DNA of 64,000 nt from Atherix ibis (Eukaryota; Arthropoda; Insecta; Diptera; Athericidae): assembly GCA_958298945.1 (NCBI GenBank), contig OY282610.1, positions 49,607,667 to 49,671,666 on the forward strand. The letters run 5' to 3'. The notes under the pieces were generated by a model that had not been told where the DNA came from, ran no database searches, and worked only from the letters and a program-made list of their open reading frames with translations. The translations under genes and the position numbers were made by a program. Positions 35,851 through 48,441 of this stretch are shown one piece after another. Numbering within the stretch: position 1 is the first letter of the stretch; each line of letters begins with the position of its first letter.

Positions 35851-37797
35851 TTCTCGATTGAAATGAGAATATCCTTTCTGGATAAATTTTTGTTGGTGAT
35901 TTTGAGAAAAAATTCATAAAATTTATAGTTTTCTTTCCTAAAATTCGTTTTTTTTTGTATACAAATTAAGGTTTTTAGAATTGTTTTTATGGTGTCATTG
36001 CGTACTTTCAGGCAAAGCTTCTCCAATACATATTTTCTCGATTGGAATGAGAATATCCTTTCTGGATAAATTTTTGTTGGTGATTTTGAGAAAAAATTCA
36101 TAAAATTTATAGTTTTCTTTCTTAAAATTCGTTTTTTTTTTGTATACAAATTAAAGTTTTTAGAATTGTTTTTATGGTGTCATTGCGTACTTTCAGGCAA
36201 AGCTTCTCCAATGCATATTTTCTCGATTGAAATGAGAATTTCCTTTCTGGATAAATTTTTGTTGGTGATTTTGAGAAAAAATTCATAAAATTTATTGTTT
36301 TCTTTCTTAAAATTCGTTTTTTTTTTGTATAAAAATTAAGGTTTTTAGAACGGTTTTTATGGTGTCATTGCGTACTTTTAGGCAAAGCTTCTCCAATGTA
36401 TATTTTCTCGATTGAAATGAGAATATCCTTTCTGGATAAATTTTTGTTGGTGATTTTGAGAAAAAATTCATAAAATTTATAGTTTTCTTTCCTAAAATTC
36501 GTTTTTTTTTGTATACAAATTAAGGTTTTTAGAATTGTTTTTATGGTGTCATTGCGTACTTTCAGGCAAAGCTTCTCCAATACATATTTTCTCGATTGGA
36601 ATGAGAATATCCTTTCTGGATAAATTTTTGTTGGTGATTTTGAGAAAAAATTCATAAAGTTTATAGTTTTCTTTCTTAAAATTCGTTTTTTTTTGTATAC
36701 AAATTAAAGTTTTTAGAATTGTTTTTATGGTGTCATTGCGTACTTTCAGGCAAAGCTTCTCCAATGCATATTTTCTCGATTGAAATGAGAATTTCCTTTC
36801 TGGATAAATTTTTGTTGGTGATTTTGAGAAAAAATTCATAAAATTTATTGTTTTCTTTCTTAAAATTCGTTTTTTTTTGTATAAAAATTAAGGTTTTTAG
36901 AACGGTTTTTATGGTGTCATTGCGTACTTTTAGGCAAAGCTTCTCCAATGCATATTTTCTCGATTGAAATGAGAATATCCTTTCTGGATAAATTTTTGTT
37001 GGTGATTTTGAGAAAAAATTCATAAAATTTATAGTTTTCTTTCCTAAAATTCGTTTTTTTTTGTATACAAATTAAGGTTTTTAGAATTGTTTTTATGGTG
37101 TCATTGCGTACTTTCAGGCAAAGCTTCTCCAATACATATTTTCTCGATTGGAATGAGAATATCCTTTCTGGATAAATTTTTGTTGGTGATTTTGAGAAAA
37201 AATTCATAAAATTTATAGTTTTCTTTCTTAAAATTCGTTTTTTTTTGTATACAAATTAAAGTTTTTAGAATTGTTTTTATGGTGTCATTGCGTACTTTCA
37301 GGCAAAGCTTCTCCAATACATATTTTCTCGATTGGAATGAGAATATCCTTTCTGGATAAATTTTTGTTGGTGATTTTGAGAAAAAATTCATAAAATTTAT
37401 AGTTTTCTTTCCTAAAATTCGTTTTTTTTTGTATAATAATTAAGGTTTTTAGAATTGTTTTTATGGTGTCATTGCGTACTTTCAGGCAAAGCTTCTCCAA
37501 TACATATTTTCTCGATTGGAATGAGAATATCCTTTCTGGATAAATTTTTGTTGGTGATTTTGAGAAAAATTTCATAAAATTTATTGTTTTCTTTCTTAAA
37601 ATTCGTTTTTTTGTATAAAAATTAAGGTTTTTTAGAATTGTTTTTATGGTGTCATTGCGTACTTTCAGGCAAAGCTTCTCCAATACATATTTTCTCGATT
37701 GGAATGAGAATATCCTTTCTGGATAAATTTTTGTTGGTGATTTTGAGAAAAAAATCATAAAATTTATTGTTTTCTTTATTAAAATTCGTTTTTTTTT
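34703..37797. repeat. Higher-order unit 23: BCDEF + 12 A
   Basis: 3,095 bp. B-F and the first A copy are a near copy of unit 22, followed by a long A run with trimer periodicity. Confidence 0.92.
35589..37797. repeat. A-monomer run, 12 copies, trimer organisation
   Basis: 2,209 bp (average 184 bp). An ordered trimer recurs at about 552-554 bp: gaacgg type, then gtatacaaattaagg with aatacat, then gtatacaaattaaag with gattgaaatgagaatttcc. Start points near 35,811, 36,365 and 36,917 carry nearly identical translations. Confidence 0.87.
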
Positions 37798-38673
37798 GTA
37801 TAAAAATTAAGGTTTTTTAGAATTTTTTTTATGGTGTCATTGCACACTTTCAGGCAAACCTTTTTTGACTCTTAGTATAATGATTGGAAGGAAAATGGCA
37901 TGTCACGATAAATTTCGGTGGGAGTTTTGAGAAAAATTTGCCAAAAGATCATTAAATTTTTTTTTAAATTTCTATTTTTCTATGAAAAAGGAAATTTTTT
38001 CGAAAATTTGTTTAATGATGTTAATGCGCATATATATGTAAAACTAATAATCATTCTTATTATCCTGATCGGACTAAAAAAGTCCTTTTTTTTTCCAGGC
38101 GTTTTAAAAAAAAATACCTAAAGTTCGCTGTATTTTTTTAAAAATAAAGTTTGCTTTTTTGGATAAAAATGGTAATTTGTTTCATGGTTTCATTACATAC
38201 ACTTTAACATAGCCTTCTAAATCCATATTATCCTGATCGAAAAAGGGATATCCTTTCAGAATAAATTTTTGTGAGCATTATTAAAAAAAAATTGCCTAAA
38301 ATTAACTTTTTTAATTACTGAAAGCAAAATAAATTGACAACCTAAAGATATGCAAAAAACCACAAAAATTCGAAAATTTGTGACAATATTCACGAAAATC
38401 CAATTTTTACACCAGGCACCCAGTTTTCTCAAAAAATAGGAGGCAACAATTATTACACTGAGTCCACTTTCTCTTAAAATTTGTTTTTCTCTATGAAAAT
38501 GGTGGTTTTTTAGAATTGTTTTTATGGTGTCATTGCGTACTTTCAGGCAAAGCTTCTCCAATGCATATTTTCTTGATTGGAATGAGAATATCTTTTCTGG
38601 ATAAATTTTTGTTGGTGATTTTGAGAAAAAATTCATAAAATTTATTGTTTTCTTTCTTAAAATTCGTTTTTTT
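37798..38673. repeat. Higher-order unit 24: BCDE + F/A chimera
   Basis: 876 bp. C has lost 9 bp (acaggaaaa) after agtcc at about 38,084-38,095, leaving a nine-T run. F switches to A near its start, and B of unit 25 follows directly. D begins atggtaatttg. Confidence 0.9.
38491..38673. repeat. F/A chimeric monomer
   Basis: Starts as F (tatgaaaatggtgg) and changes to A at the shared ggttttt tract (38,504-38,511), continuing agaattgtttttatgg. The F dyad is replaced by the A-type sequence ttcttgattggaatgagaat. Confidence 0.85.
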
Positions 38674-40290
38674 GTATAAAAATTAAGGTTTTTTAGAATT
38701 TTTTTTATGGTGTCATTGCACACTTTCAGGCAAACCTTCTTTGACTCTTAGTATAATGATTGGAAGGAATATGACATGTCACGATAAATTTCGGTGGGAG
38801 TTTTGAGAAAAATTTGCCAAAAGATCATTAAATTTTTTTTTAAATTTCTATTTTTCTATGAAAAAGGAAATTTTTTCGAAAATTTGTTTAATGATGTTAA
38901 TGCGCATACATATGTAAAACTAATAATTATTCTTATTATCCTGATCGGACTAAAAAAGTCCTTACAGGAAAATTTTTTCCAGGCGTTTTAAAAAAAAATA
39001 CCTAAAGTTCGCTGTATTTTTTTAAAAATAAAGTTTGCTTTTTTGGATAAAAATGGCAATTTGTTTCATGGTTTCATTACATACACTTTAACATAGCCTT
39101 CTAGATCCATATTATCCTGATCGGAAAAGGAATATCCTTTCAGAATAAATTTTTGTGAGCACTATTAAAAAAAAATTGCCTAAAATTAAATTTTTTATTT
39201 ACTGAAAGCAAAATAAATTGACCACCTAAAGATATGCAAAAAACCACAAAAATTCGAAAATTTGTGACAATATTCACGAAAATCCAATTTTTACACCAGG
39301 CACCCAGTTTTCTCAAAAAATAGGAGGCAACAATTATTACACTGAGTCCACTTTCTCTTAAAATTTGTTTTTCTCTATGAAAATGGTGGTTTTTTGGAGA
39401 TGTTTGTTTGGGGTATGATTGTGCACTTTCAGGCAAAGCTTCTCCAATTCATATTATTCTCATTGGAATGAGAAAATTCTTTCTGGATAAATTTTTGTTG
39501 GTGGTTTTGAGAAAAAATTCATAAAATTTATGGTTTTCTTTCTTAAAATTCATTTTTTTTGTATAAAAATTAAGGTTTTTAGAATTGTTTTTATGGTGTC
39601 ATTGCGTACTTTCAGGCAAAGCTTCTCTAATGCATATTTTCTCGATTGGAATGAGAATATCATTTCTGGATAAATTTTTGTTGGTGATTTTGAGAAAAAA
39701 TTCATAAAATTTATTGTTTTCTTTCTAAAAATTCATTTTTTTGTATAAAAATTAAGGTTTTTAGAATTGTTTTTATGGTTTCATTGCGTACTTTTAGGCA
39801 AAGCTTCTCCAATGCATATTTTCTTGATTGAAATGAGAATTTCCTTTCTGGATAAATTTTTGTTGGTGATTTTGAGAAAAAATTCATAAAATTTATTGTT
39901 TTCTTTCTTAAAATTCGTTTTTTTTGTATAAAAATTAAGGTTTTTAGAACGGTTTTTATGGTGTCATTACGTACTTTCAGGCAAAGCTTCTCCAATACAT
40001 ATTTCCTCGATTGGAATGAGAATATCCTTTCTGGATAAATTTTTGTTGGTGATTTTGAGAAAAAATTCATAAAATTTATAGTTTTCTTTCTTAAAATTCG
40101 TTTTTTTTTATACAAATTAAGGTTTTTAGAATTGTTTTTATGGCGTCATTGCGTACTTTCAGGCAAAGCTTCTCCAATACATATTTTCTCGATTGAAATG
40201 AGAATATCCTTTCTGGATAAATTTTTGTTGGTGATTTTGAGAAAAAATTCATAAAATTAATTGTTTTCTTTATTAAAATTCGTTTTTTTT
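38674..40290. repeat. Higher-order unit 25: BCDEF + 4 A
   Basis: 1,617 bp. D has gatcggaaaagg. A copies include gcttctctaatgc, tggtttcattgcg and gtcattacgtac variants. B-F is close to consensus. Confidence 0.92.
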
Positions 40291-42094
40291 GTATAAAAAT
40301 TAAGGTTTTTTAGAATTTATTTTATGGTGTCATTGCACACTTTCAGGCAAACCTTCTATGATTCTTAGTATAATGATTGGAAGGAAAATGACATGTCATG
40401 ATAAATTTCGGTGGGAGTTTTGAGAAAAATTTGCCAAAAGATCATTAAATTTTTTTTAAATTTCTATTTTTCTATGAAAAAGGAAATTTTTTCGAAAATT
40501 TGTTTAATGATGTTAATGCGCGTACATATGTGAAACTAATAATTGTTCTTATTATCCTGATCGGACTAAAAAAGTCCTTACAGGAAAATTTTTTCCAGGC
40601 GTTTTAAAAAAAAATACCTAAAGTTCGCTGTATTTTTTTAAAAATAAAGTTTGCTTTTTTGGATAAAAATGGCAATTTGTTTCATGGTTTCATTACATAC
40701 ACTTTAACATAGCCTTCTAGATCCATATTATCCTGATCGAAAAAGGAATATCCTTTCAGGATAAATTTTTGTGAGCACTATTAAAAAAAAATTGCCTAAA
40801 ATTAAATTTTTTATTTACTGAAAGCAAAATAAATTGACCACCTAAAGATATGCAAAAAACCACAAAAATTCGAAAATTTGTGACAATATTCACGAAAATC
40901 CAATTTTTACACCAGGCACCCAGTTTTCTCAAAAAATAGGAGGCAACAATTATTACACTGAGTCCACTTTCTCTTAAAATTTGTTTTTCTCTATGAAAAT
41001 GGTGGTTTTTTGGAGATGTTTGTTTGGGGTATGATTGTGCACTTTCAGGCAAAGTTTCTCCGATTCATATTATTCTCATTGGAATGAGAAAATTCTTTCT
41101 GGATACATTTTTGTTGGTGGTTTTGAGAAAAAATTCATTAAATTTATGATTTTCTTTCTTAAAATTCATTTTTTTTGTATAAAAATTAAGGTTTTTAGAA
41201 TTGTTTTTATGGTGTCATTGCGTACTTTTAGGCAAAGCTTCTCCAATGCATATTTTCTTGATTGAAATGAGAATTTCCTTTCTGGATAAATTTTTGTTGG
41301 TGATTTTGAGAAAAAATTCATAAAATTTATTGTTTTCTTTCTTAAAATTCATTTTTTTGTATAAAAATTAAGGTTTTTAGAATTGTTTTTATGGTGTCAT
41401 TGCGTACTTTCAGGCAAAGCTTCTCCAATGCATATTTTCTTGATTGAAATGAGAATTTCCTTTCTGGATAAATTTTTGTTAGTGATTTTGAGAAAAAATT
41501 CATAAAATTTATAGTTTTCTTTCCTAAAATTCGTTTTTTTTTGTATACAAATTAAGGTTTTTAGAATTGTTTTTATGGTGTCATTGCGTACTTTCAGGCA
41601 AAGCTTCTCCAATACATATTTTCTCGATTGGAATGAGAATATCCTTTCTGGATAAATTTTTGTTGGTGATTTTGAGAAAAAATTCATAAAATTTATAGTT
41701 TTCTTTCTTAAAATTCGTTTTTTTTTGTATACAAATTAAGGTTTTTAGAATTGTTTTTATGGTGTTATTGCGTACTTTCAGGCAAAGCTTCTCCAATGCA
41801 TATTTTCTCGATTGGAATGAGAATATCATTTCTGGATAAATTTTTGTTGGTGATTTTGAGAAAAAATTCATAAAATTTATAGTTTTCTTTCTTAAAATTC
41901 GTTTTTTTTTGTATACAAATTAAGGTTTTTAGAATTGTTTTTATGGTGTGATTGCGTACTTTCAGGCAAAGCTTCTCCAATACATATTTTCTCGATTGGA
42001 ATGAGAATATCCTTTCTGGATAAATTTTTGTTGGTGATTTTGAGAAAAAATTCATAAAATTAATTGTTTTCTTTATTAAAATTCGTTTTTTTTT
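40291..42094. repeat. Higher-order unit 26: BCDEF + 5 A
   Basis: 1,804 bp. B has gtcatgataaat. C has gcgcgtacat and aattgttctt. F has aaagtttctcc and ggatacatttttg. The A run is 41,177-42,094. Confidence 0.92.
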
Positions 42095-44453
42095 GTATAA
42101 AAATTAAGGTTTTTTAGAATTTATTTTGTGGTGTCATTGCACACTTTCAGGCAAACCTTCTATGACTTTTAGTATAATGATTAGAAGGAAAATGACATGT
42201 CACGATAAATTTCGGTGGGAGTTTTGAGAAAAATTTGCCAAAAGATCATTAAATTTTTTTTTAAATTTCTATTTTTCTATGAAAAAGGAAATTTTTTCGA
42301 AAATTTGTTTAATGATGTTAATGCGCATACATATGTGAAACTAATAATTATTCTTATTATCCTGATCGGACTAAAAAAGTCCTTACAGGAAAATTTTTTC
42401 CAGGCGTTTTAAAAAGAAATACCTAAAGTTCGCTGTATTTTTTTAAAAATAAAGTTTTCTTTTTTGGATAAAAATGGCAATTTGTTTCGTGGTTTCATTA
42501 CATATACTTTAACATAGCCTTCTAGATCCATATTATCCTGATCGAAAAAGGAATATCCTTTCAGAATAAATTTTTGTGAGCACTATTAAAAAAAAATTGC
42601 CTAAAATTAAATTTTTTATTTACTGAAAGCAAAATAAATTGACCACCTAAAGATATGCAAAAAACCACAAAAATTCGAAAATTTGTGACAATATTCACGA
42701 AAATCCAATTTTTACACCAGGCACCCAGTTTTCTCAAAAAATAGGAGGCAACAATTATTACACTGAGTCCACTTTCTCTTAAAATTTGTTTTTCTCTATG
42801 AAAATGGTGGTTTTTTGGAGATGTTTGTTTGGGGTATGATTGTGCACTTTCAGGCAAAGCTTCTCCGATTCATATTATTCTCATTGGAATGAGAAAATTC
42901 TTTCTGGATAAATTTTTGTTGGTGGTTTTGAGAAAAAATTCATCAAATTTATGGTTTTCTTTCTTAAAATTCATTTTTTTTGTATAAAAATTAAGGTTTT
43001 TAGAATTGTTTTTATGGTGTCATTGCGTACTTTCAGGCAAAGTTTCTCCAATGCATATTTTCTTGATTGAAATGAGAATTTCCTTTCTGGATAAATTTTT
43101 GTTGGTGATTTTGAGAAAAAATTCATAAAATTTATTGTTTTCTTTCTTAAAATTCGTTTTTTTCTGTATAAAAATTAAGGTTTTTAGAACGGTTTTTATG
43201 GTGTCATTGCGTACTTTTAGGCAAAGCTTCTCCAATGCCTATTTTCTCGATTGAAATGAGAATATCCTTTCTGGATAAATTTTTGTTGGTGATTTTGAGA
43301 AAAAATTCATAAAATTTACAGTTTTCTTTCCTAAAATTCGTTTTTTTTTTGTATACAAATTAAGGTTTTTAGAATTGTTTTTATGGTGTCATTGCGTACT
43401 TTCAGGCAAAGCTTCTCCAATGCATATTTTCTCGATTGAAATGAGAATATCCTTTCTGGATAAATTTTTGTTGGTGATTTTGAGAAAAAATTCATAAAAT
43501 TTACAGTTTTCTTTCCAAAAATTCGTTTTTTTTTGTATACAAATTAAGGTTTTTAGAATTGTTTCTATGGTGTCATTGCGTACTTTCAGGCAAAGCTTCT
43601 CCAATACATATTTTCTCGATTGGAATGAGAATATCCTTTCTGGATAAATTTTTGTTGGTGATTTTGAGAAAAAATTCATAAAATTTATAGTTTTCTTTAT
43701 TAAAATTCGTTTTTTTTTGTATACAAATTAAGGTTTTTAGAATTGTTTTTATGGTGTCATTGCGTACTTTCAGGCAAAGCTTCTCCAATGCATATTTTCT
43801 CGATTGAAATGAGAATATCCTTTCTGGATAAATTTTTGTTGGTGATTTTGAGAAAAAATTCATAAAATTTACAGTTTTCTTTCCTAAAATTCGTTTTTTT
43901 TTGTATACAAATTAAGGTTTTTAGAATTGTTTTTATGGTGTCATTGCGTACTTTCAGGCAAAGCTTCTCCAATGCATATTTTCTCGATTGAAATGAGAAT
44001 ATCCTTTCTGGATAAATTTTTGTTGGTGATTTTGAGAAAAAATTCATAAAATTTACAGTTTTCTTTCCTAAAATTCGTTTTTTTTTGTATACAAATTAAG
44101 GTTTTTAGAATTGTTTTTATGGTGTCATTGCGTACTTTCAGGCAAAGCTTCTCCAATGCATATTTTCTCGATTGAAATGAGAATATCCTTTCTGGATAAA
44201 TTTTTGTTGGTGATTTTGAGAAAAAATTCATAAAATTTACAGTTTTCTTTCCTAAAATTCGTTTTTTTTTGTATACAAATTAAGGTTTTTAGAATTGTTT
44301 TTATGGTGTCATTGCGTACTTTCAGGCAAAGCTTCTCCAATACATATTTTCTCGATTGGAATGACAATATCCTTTCTGGATAAATTTTTGTTGGTGATTT
44401 TGAGAAAAAATTCATAAAATTAATTGTGTTCTTTATTAAAATTCGTTTTTTTT
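42095..44453. repeat. Higher-order unit 27: BCDEF + 8 A
   Basis: 2,359 bp. Private ttttaaaaagaaatacc, aaagttttcttttttgg, tttgtttcgtggtttc and acatatacttt in C/D recur in unit 28 exactly one unit downstream. Confidence 0.92.
42982..44453. repeat. A-monomer run, 8 copies
   Basis: 1,472 bp at exactly 184 bp average. The later copies are very alike (atttacagttttctttcc with gtatacaaatt and gattgaaatgagaatatcc), indicating recent single-monomer expansion. Confidence 0.9.
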
Positions 44454-46631
44454 GTATAAAAATTAAGGTTTTTTAGAATTTATTTTGTGGTGTCATTGCA
44501 CACTTTCAGGCAAATCTTCTATGGTTCTTAGTGTAATGACTGGAAGGAAAATGACATGTCACGATTAATTTCGGTGGGAGTTTTGAGAAAAATTTGCCAA
44601 AAGATCATTAAATTTTTTTTAAATTTCTATTTTTCTATGAAAAAGGAAATTTTTTCGAAAATTTGTTTAATGATGTTAATGCGCATACATATGTGAAACT
44701 AATAATTATTCTTATTATCCTGATCGGACTAAAAAAGTCCTTACAGGAAAATTTTTTCCAGGCGTTTTAAAAAGAAATACCTAAAGTTCGCTGTATTTTT
44801 TTAAAAATAAAGTTTTCTTTTTTGGATAAAAATGGCAATTTGTTTCGTGGTTTCATTACATATACTTTAACATAGCCTTCTAGATCCATATTATCCTGAT
44901 CGAAAAAGGAATATCCTTTCAGAATAAATTTTTGTGAGCACTATTAAAAAAAAATTGCCTAAAATTAAATTTTTTATTTACTGAAAGCAAAATAAATTGA
45001 CCACCTAAAGATATGCAAAAAACCACAAAAATTCGAAAATTTGTGACAATATTCACGAAAATCCAATTTTTACACCAGGCACCCAGTTTTCTCAAAAAAT
45101 AGGAGGCAACAATTATTACACTGAGTCCACTTTCTCTTAAAATTTGTTTTTCTCTATGAAAATGGTGGTTTTTTGGAGATGTTTGTTTGGGGTATGATTG
45201 TGCACTTTCAGGCAAAGCTTCTCCGATTCATATTATTCTCATTGGAATGAGAAAATTCTTTCTGGATAAATTTTTGTTGGTGGTTTTGAGAAAAAATTCA
45301 TAAAATTTACAGTTTTCTTTCCTAAAATTCGTTTTTTTTTGTATACAAATTAAGGTTTTTAGAATTGTTTTTATGGTGTCATTGCGTACTTTCAGGCAAA
45401 GCTTCTCCAATACATATTTTCTCGATTGAAATGAGAATATCCTTTCTGGATAAATTTTTGTTGGTGATTTTGAGAAAAAAATTATAAAATTTATAGTTTT
45501 CTTTCTTAAAATTCGTTTTTTTTTGTATACAAATTAAGGTGTTTAAAATTGTTTTTATGGTGTCATTGCGTACTTTCAGGCAAAGTTTCTCCAATGCATA
45601 TTTTCTTGATTGAAATGAGAATTTCCTTTCTGGATAAATTTTTGTTGGTGATTTTGAGAAAAAATTCATAAAATTTATTGTTTTCTTTCTTAAAATTCGT
45701 TTTTTTCTGTATAAAAATTAAGGTTTTTAGAACGGTTTTTATGGTGTCATTATGTACTTTTAGGCAAAGCTTCTCCAATGCATATTTTCTCGATTGAAAT
45801 GAGAATATCCTTTCTGGATAAATTTTTGTTGGTGATTTTGAGAAAAAATTCATAAAATTTACAGTTTTCTTTCCTAAAATTCGTTTTTTTTTGTATACAA
45901 ATTAAGGTTTTTAGAATTGTTTTTATGGTGTCATTGCGTACTTTCAGGCAAAGCTTCTCCAATACATATTTTCTCGATTGAAATGAGAATATCCTTTCTG
46001 GATAAATTTTTGTTGGTGATTTTGAGAAAAAAATTATAAAATTTATAGTTTTCTTTCTTAAAATTCGTTTTTTTTTTGTATACAAATTAAGGTTTTTAGA
46101 ATTGTTTTTATGATGTCATTGCGTACTTTCAGGCAAAGCTTCTCCAATACATATTTTTTCGATTGGAATGAGAATATCCTTTCTGGATAAATTTTTGTTG
46201 GTGATTTTGAGAAAAAAATTATAAAATTTATAGTTTTCTTTCTTAAAATTCGTTTTTTTTTTGTATACAAATTAAGGTTTTTAGAATTGTTTTTATGATG
46301 TCATTGCGTACTTTCAGGCAAAGCTTCTCCAATACATATTTTCTCGATTGAAATGAGAATATCCTTTCTGGATAAATTTTTGTTGGTGATTTTGAGAAAA
46401 AAATTATAAAATTTATAGTTTTCTTTCTTAAAATTCGTTTTTTTTTTGTATACAAATTAAGGTTTTTAGAATTGTTTTTATGATGTCATTGCGTACTTTC
46501 AGGCAAAGCTTCTCCAATACATATTTATTCGATTGGAATGAGAATATCCTTTCTGGATAAATTTTTGTTGTTGATTTTGAGAAAAAATTCATAAAATTAA
46601 TTGTTTTCTTTCTTAAAATTCGTTTTTTTTG
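44454..46631. repeat. Higher-order unit 28: BCDEF + 7 A
   Basis: 2,178 bp. B has caaatcttctatggttctta, gtgtaatgactgg and cgattaatttcgg. C-F is close to unit 27. F ends atttacagttttctttcc like the preceding A copies rather than ending in the usual F tail. Confidence 0.9.
45341..46631. repeat. A-monomer run, 7 copies
   Basis: 1,291 bp. Several copies share gaaaaaaattataaaattt, and three carry tttttatgatgtcattgcg at about 185-bp spacing (about 46,108, 46,293 and 46,478). Confidence 0.9.
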
Positions 46632-47334
46632 GTATAAAAATGAAGGTTTTTTAGAATTTATTTTATGGTGTCATTGCACACTTTTAGGCAAACCTTTTTT
46701 GACTCTTAGTATAATGATTGGAAGGAAAATGACATGTCACGATAAATTTCGGTGGGAGTTTTGAGAAAAATTTGCCAAAAGATCATTAAATTTTTTTTTA
46801 AATTTCTATTTTTCTATGAAAAAGGAAATTTTTTCGAAAATTTGTTTAATGATGTTAATGCGCATACATATGTGAAACTTAAAATTATTCTTATTATCCT
46901 GATTGGACTAAAAAAGTCCTTACAGGAAAATTTTTTCCAGGCGTTTTAAAAAAAAATACCTAAAGTTCGCTGAATTTTTTTAAAAATAAAGTTTGCTTTT
47001 TTGGATAAAAATGGCAATTTGTTTCATGGTTTCATTACACACACTTTAACATAGCCTTCTAGATCCATATTATCCTGATCGAAAAAGGAACATCCTTTCA
47101 GAATAAATTTTTATGAGCACTATTAAAAAAAAATTGCCTAAAATTAATTTTTTTATTTATTAAAAGCAAAATAAATTGACCACCTAAAGATATGCAAAAA
47201 ACCACAAAAATTCGAAAATTTGTGACAATATTCACGAAAATCCAATTTTTACACCAGGCACCCAGTTTTCTCAAAAAATAGGAGGCAACAATTATTACAC
47301 TGAGTCAACTTTCTCTTAAAATTTGTTTTTCTCT

Positions 47335-47520
47335 ATGAAAATGGTGGTTTTTTGGAGATGTTTGTTTGGGGTATGATTGTGCACTTTCAGGCAAAGCTTC
47401 TCCAATACATATTTTCTCGATTGAAATGAGAATATCCTTTCTGGATAAATTTTTGTTGGTGATTTTGAGAAAAAAATTATAAAATTTATAGTTTTCTTTC
47501 TTAAAATTCGTTTTTTTTTT
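47335..47520. repeat. F/A chimeric monomer, second type
   Basis: The 5' part is F (tatgaaaatggtgg, gtttggggtatgattg). After the shared cactttcaggcaaagcttct (about 47,383-47,402) it continues as A (aatacatattttctcgattg, attataaaatttatag). The switch point differs from the chimera at 38,491. Confidence 0.85.
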
Positions 47521-48254
47521 GTATACAAATTAAGGTGTTTAAAATTGTTTTTATGGTGTCATTGCGTACTTTCAGGCAAAGTTTCTCCAATGCATATTTT
47601 CTTGATTGAAATGAGAATTTCCTTTCTGGATAAATTTTTGTTGGTGGTTTTGAGAAAAAATTCATCAAATTTATGGTTTTCTTTCTTAAAATTCATTTTT
47701 TTGTATAAAAATTAAGGTTTTTAGAATTGTTTTTATGGTGTCATTGCGTACTTTCAGGCAAAGCTTCTCCAATGCATATTTTCTCGATTGGAATGAGAAT
47801 ATCATTTCTGGATAAATTTTTGTTGGTGATTTTGAGAAAAAATTCATAAAATTTATTGTTTTCTTTCTTAAAATTCGTTTTTTTTTGTATAAAAATTAAG
47901 GTTTTTAGAACGGTTTTTATGGTGTCATTGCGTACTTTTAGGCAAAGCTTCTCCAATGCATATTTTCTCGATTGGAATGAGAATATCCTTTCTGGATAAA
48001 TTTTTGTTGGTGGTTTTGAGAAAAAATTCATAAAATTTATAGTTTTCTTTCCTAAAATTCGTTTTTTTTGTATATAAATTAAGGATTTTAGAATTGTTTT
48101 TATGGTGTCATTGCGTACTTTCAGGCAAAGCTTCTCCAATACATATTTTCTCGATTGGAATGAGAATATCCTTTCTGGATAAATTTTTGTTGGTGATTTT
48201 GAGAAAAAATTCATAAAATTTATTGTTTTCTTTCTTAAAATTTGTTTTTTTTTT

Positions 48255-48441
48255 GGATAAAAATTAAGGTTTTTAAAATTTTTTTTAATGGTGTCATTGC
48301 ACACTTTCATCCAAAGCTTCTGAAATGCATATTTTCTTGATTGAAATGAGAATATCATGTCTGGATAAATTTTTGTTGGTGATTTTGAGAAAAAATTCAT
48401 AAAATTTATTGTTTTCTTTCTTAAAATTCGTTTTTTTTTCT
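48255..48441. repeat. B/A hybrid monomer
   Basis: Starts ggataaaaattaagg, has tttttaatggtgtcattg and gcacactttcatcc like B, then A-like cttctgaaatgcat and gattgaaatgagaatatc. A second copy occurs at 49,728. Confidence 0.72.
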
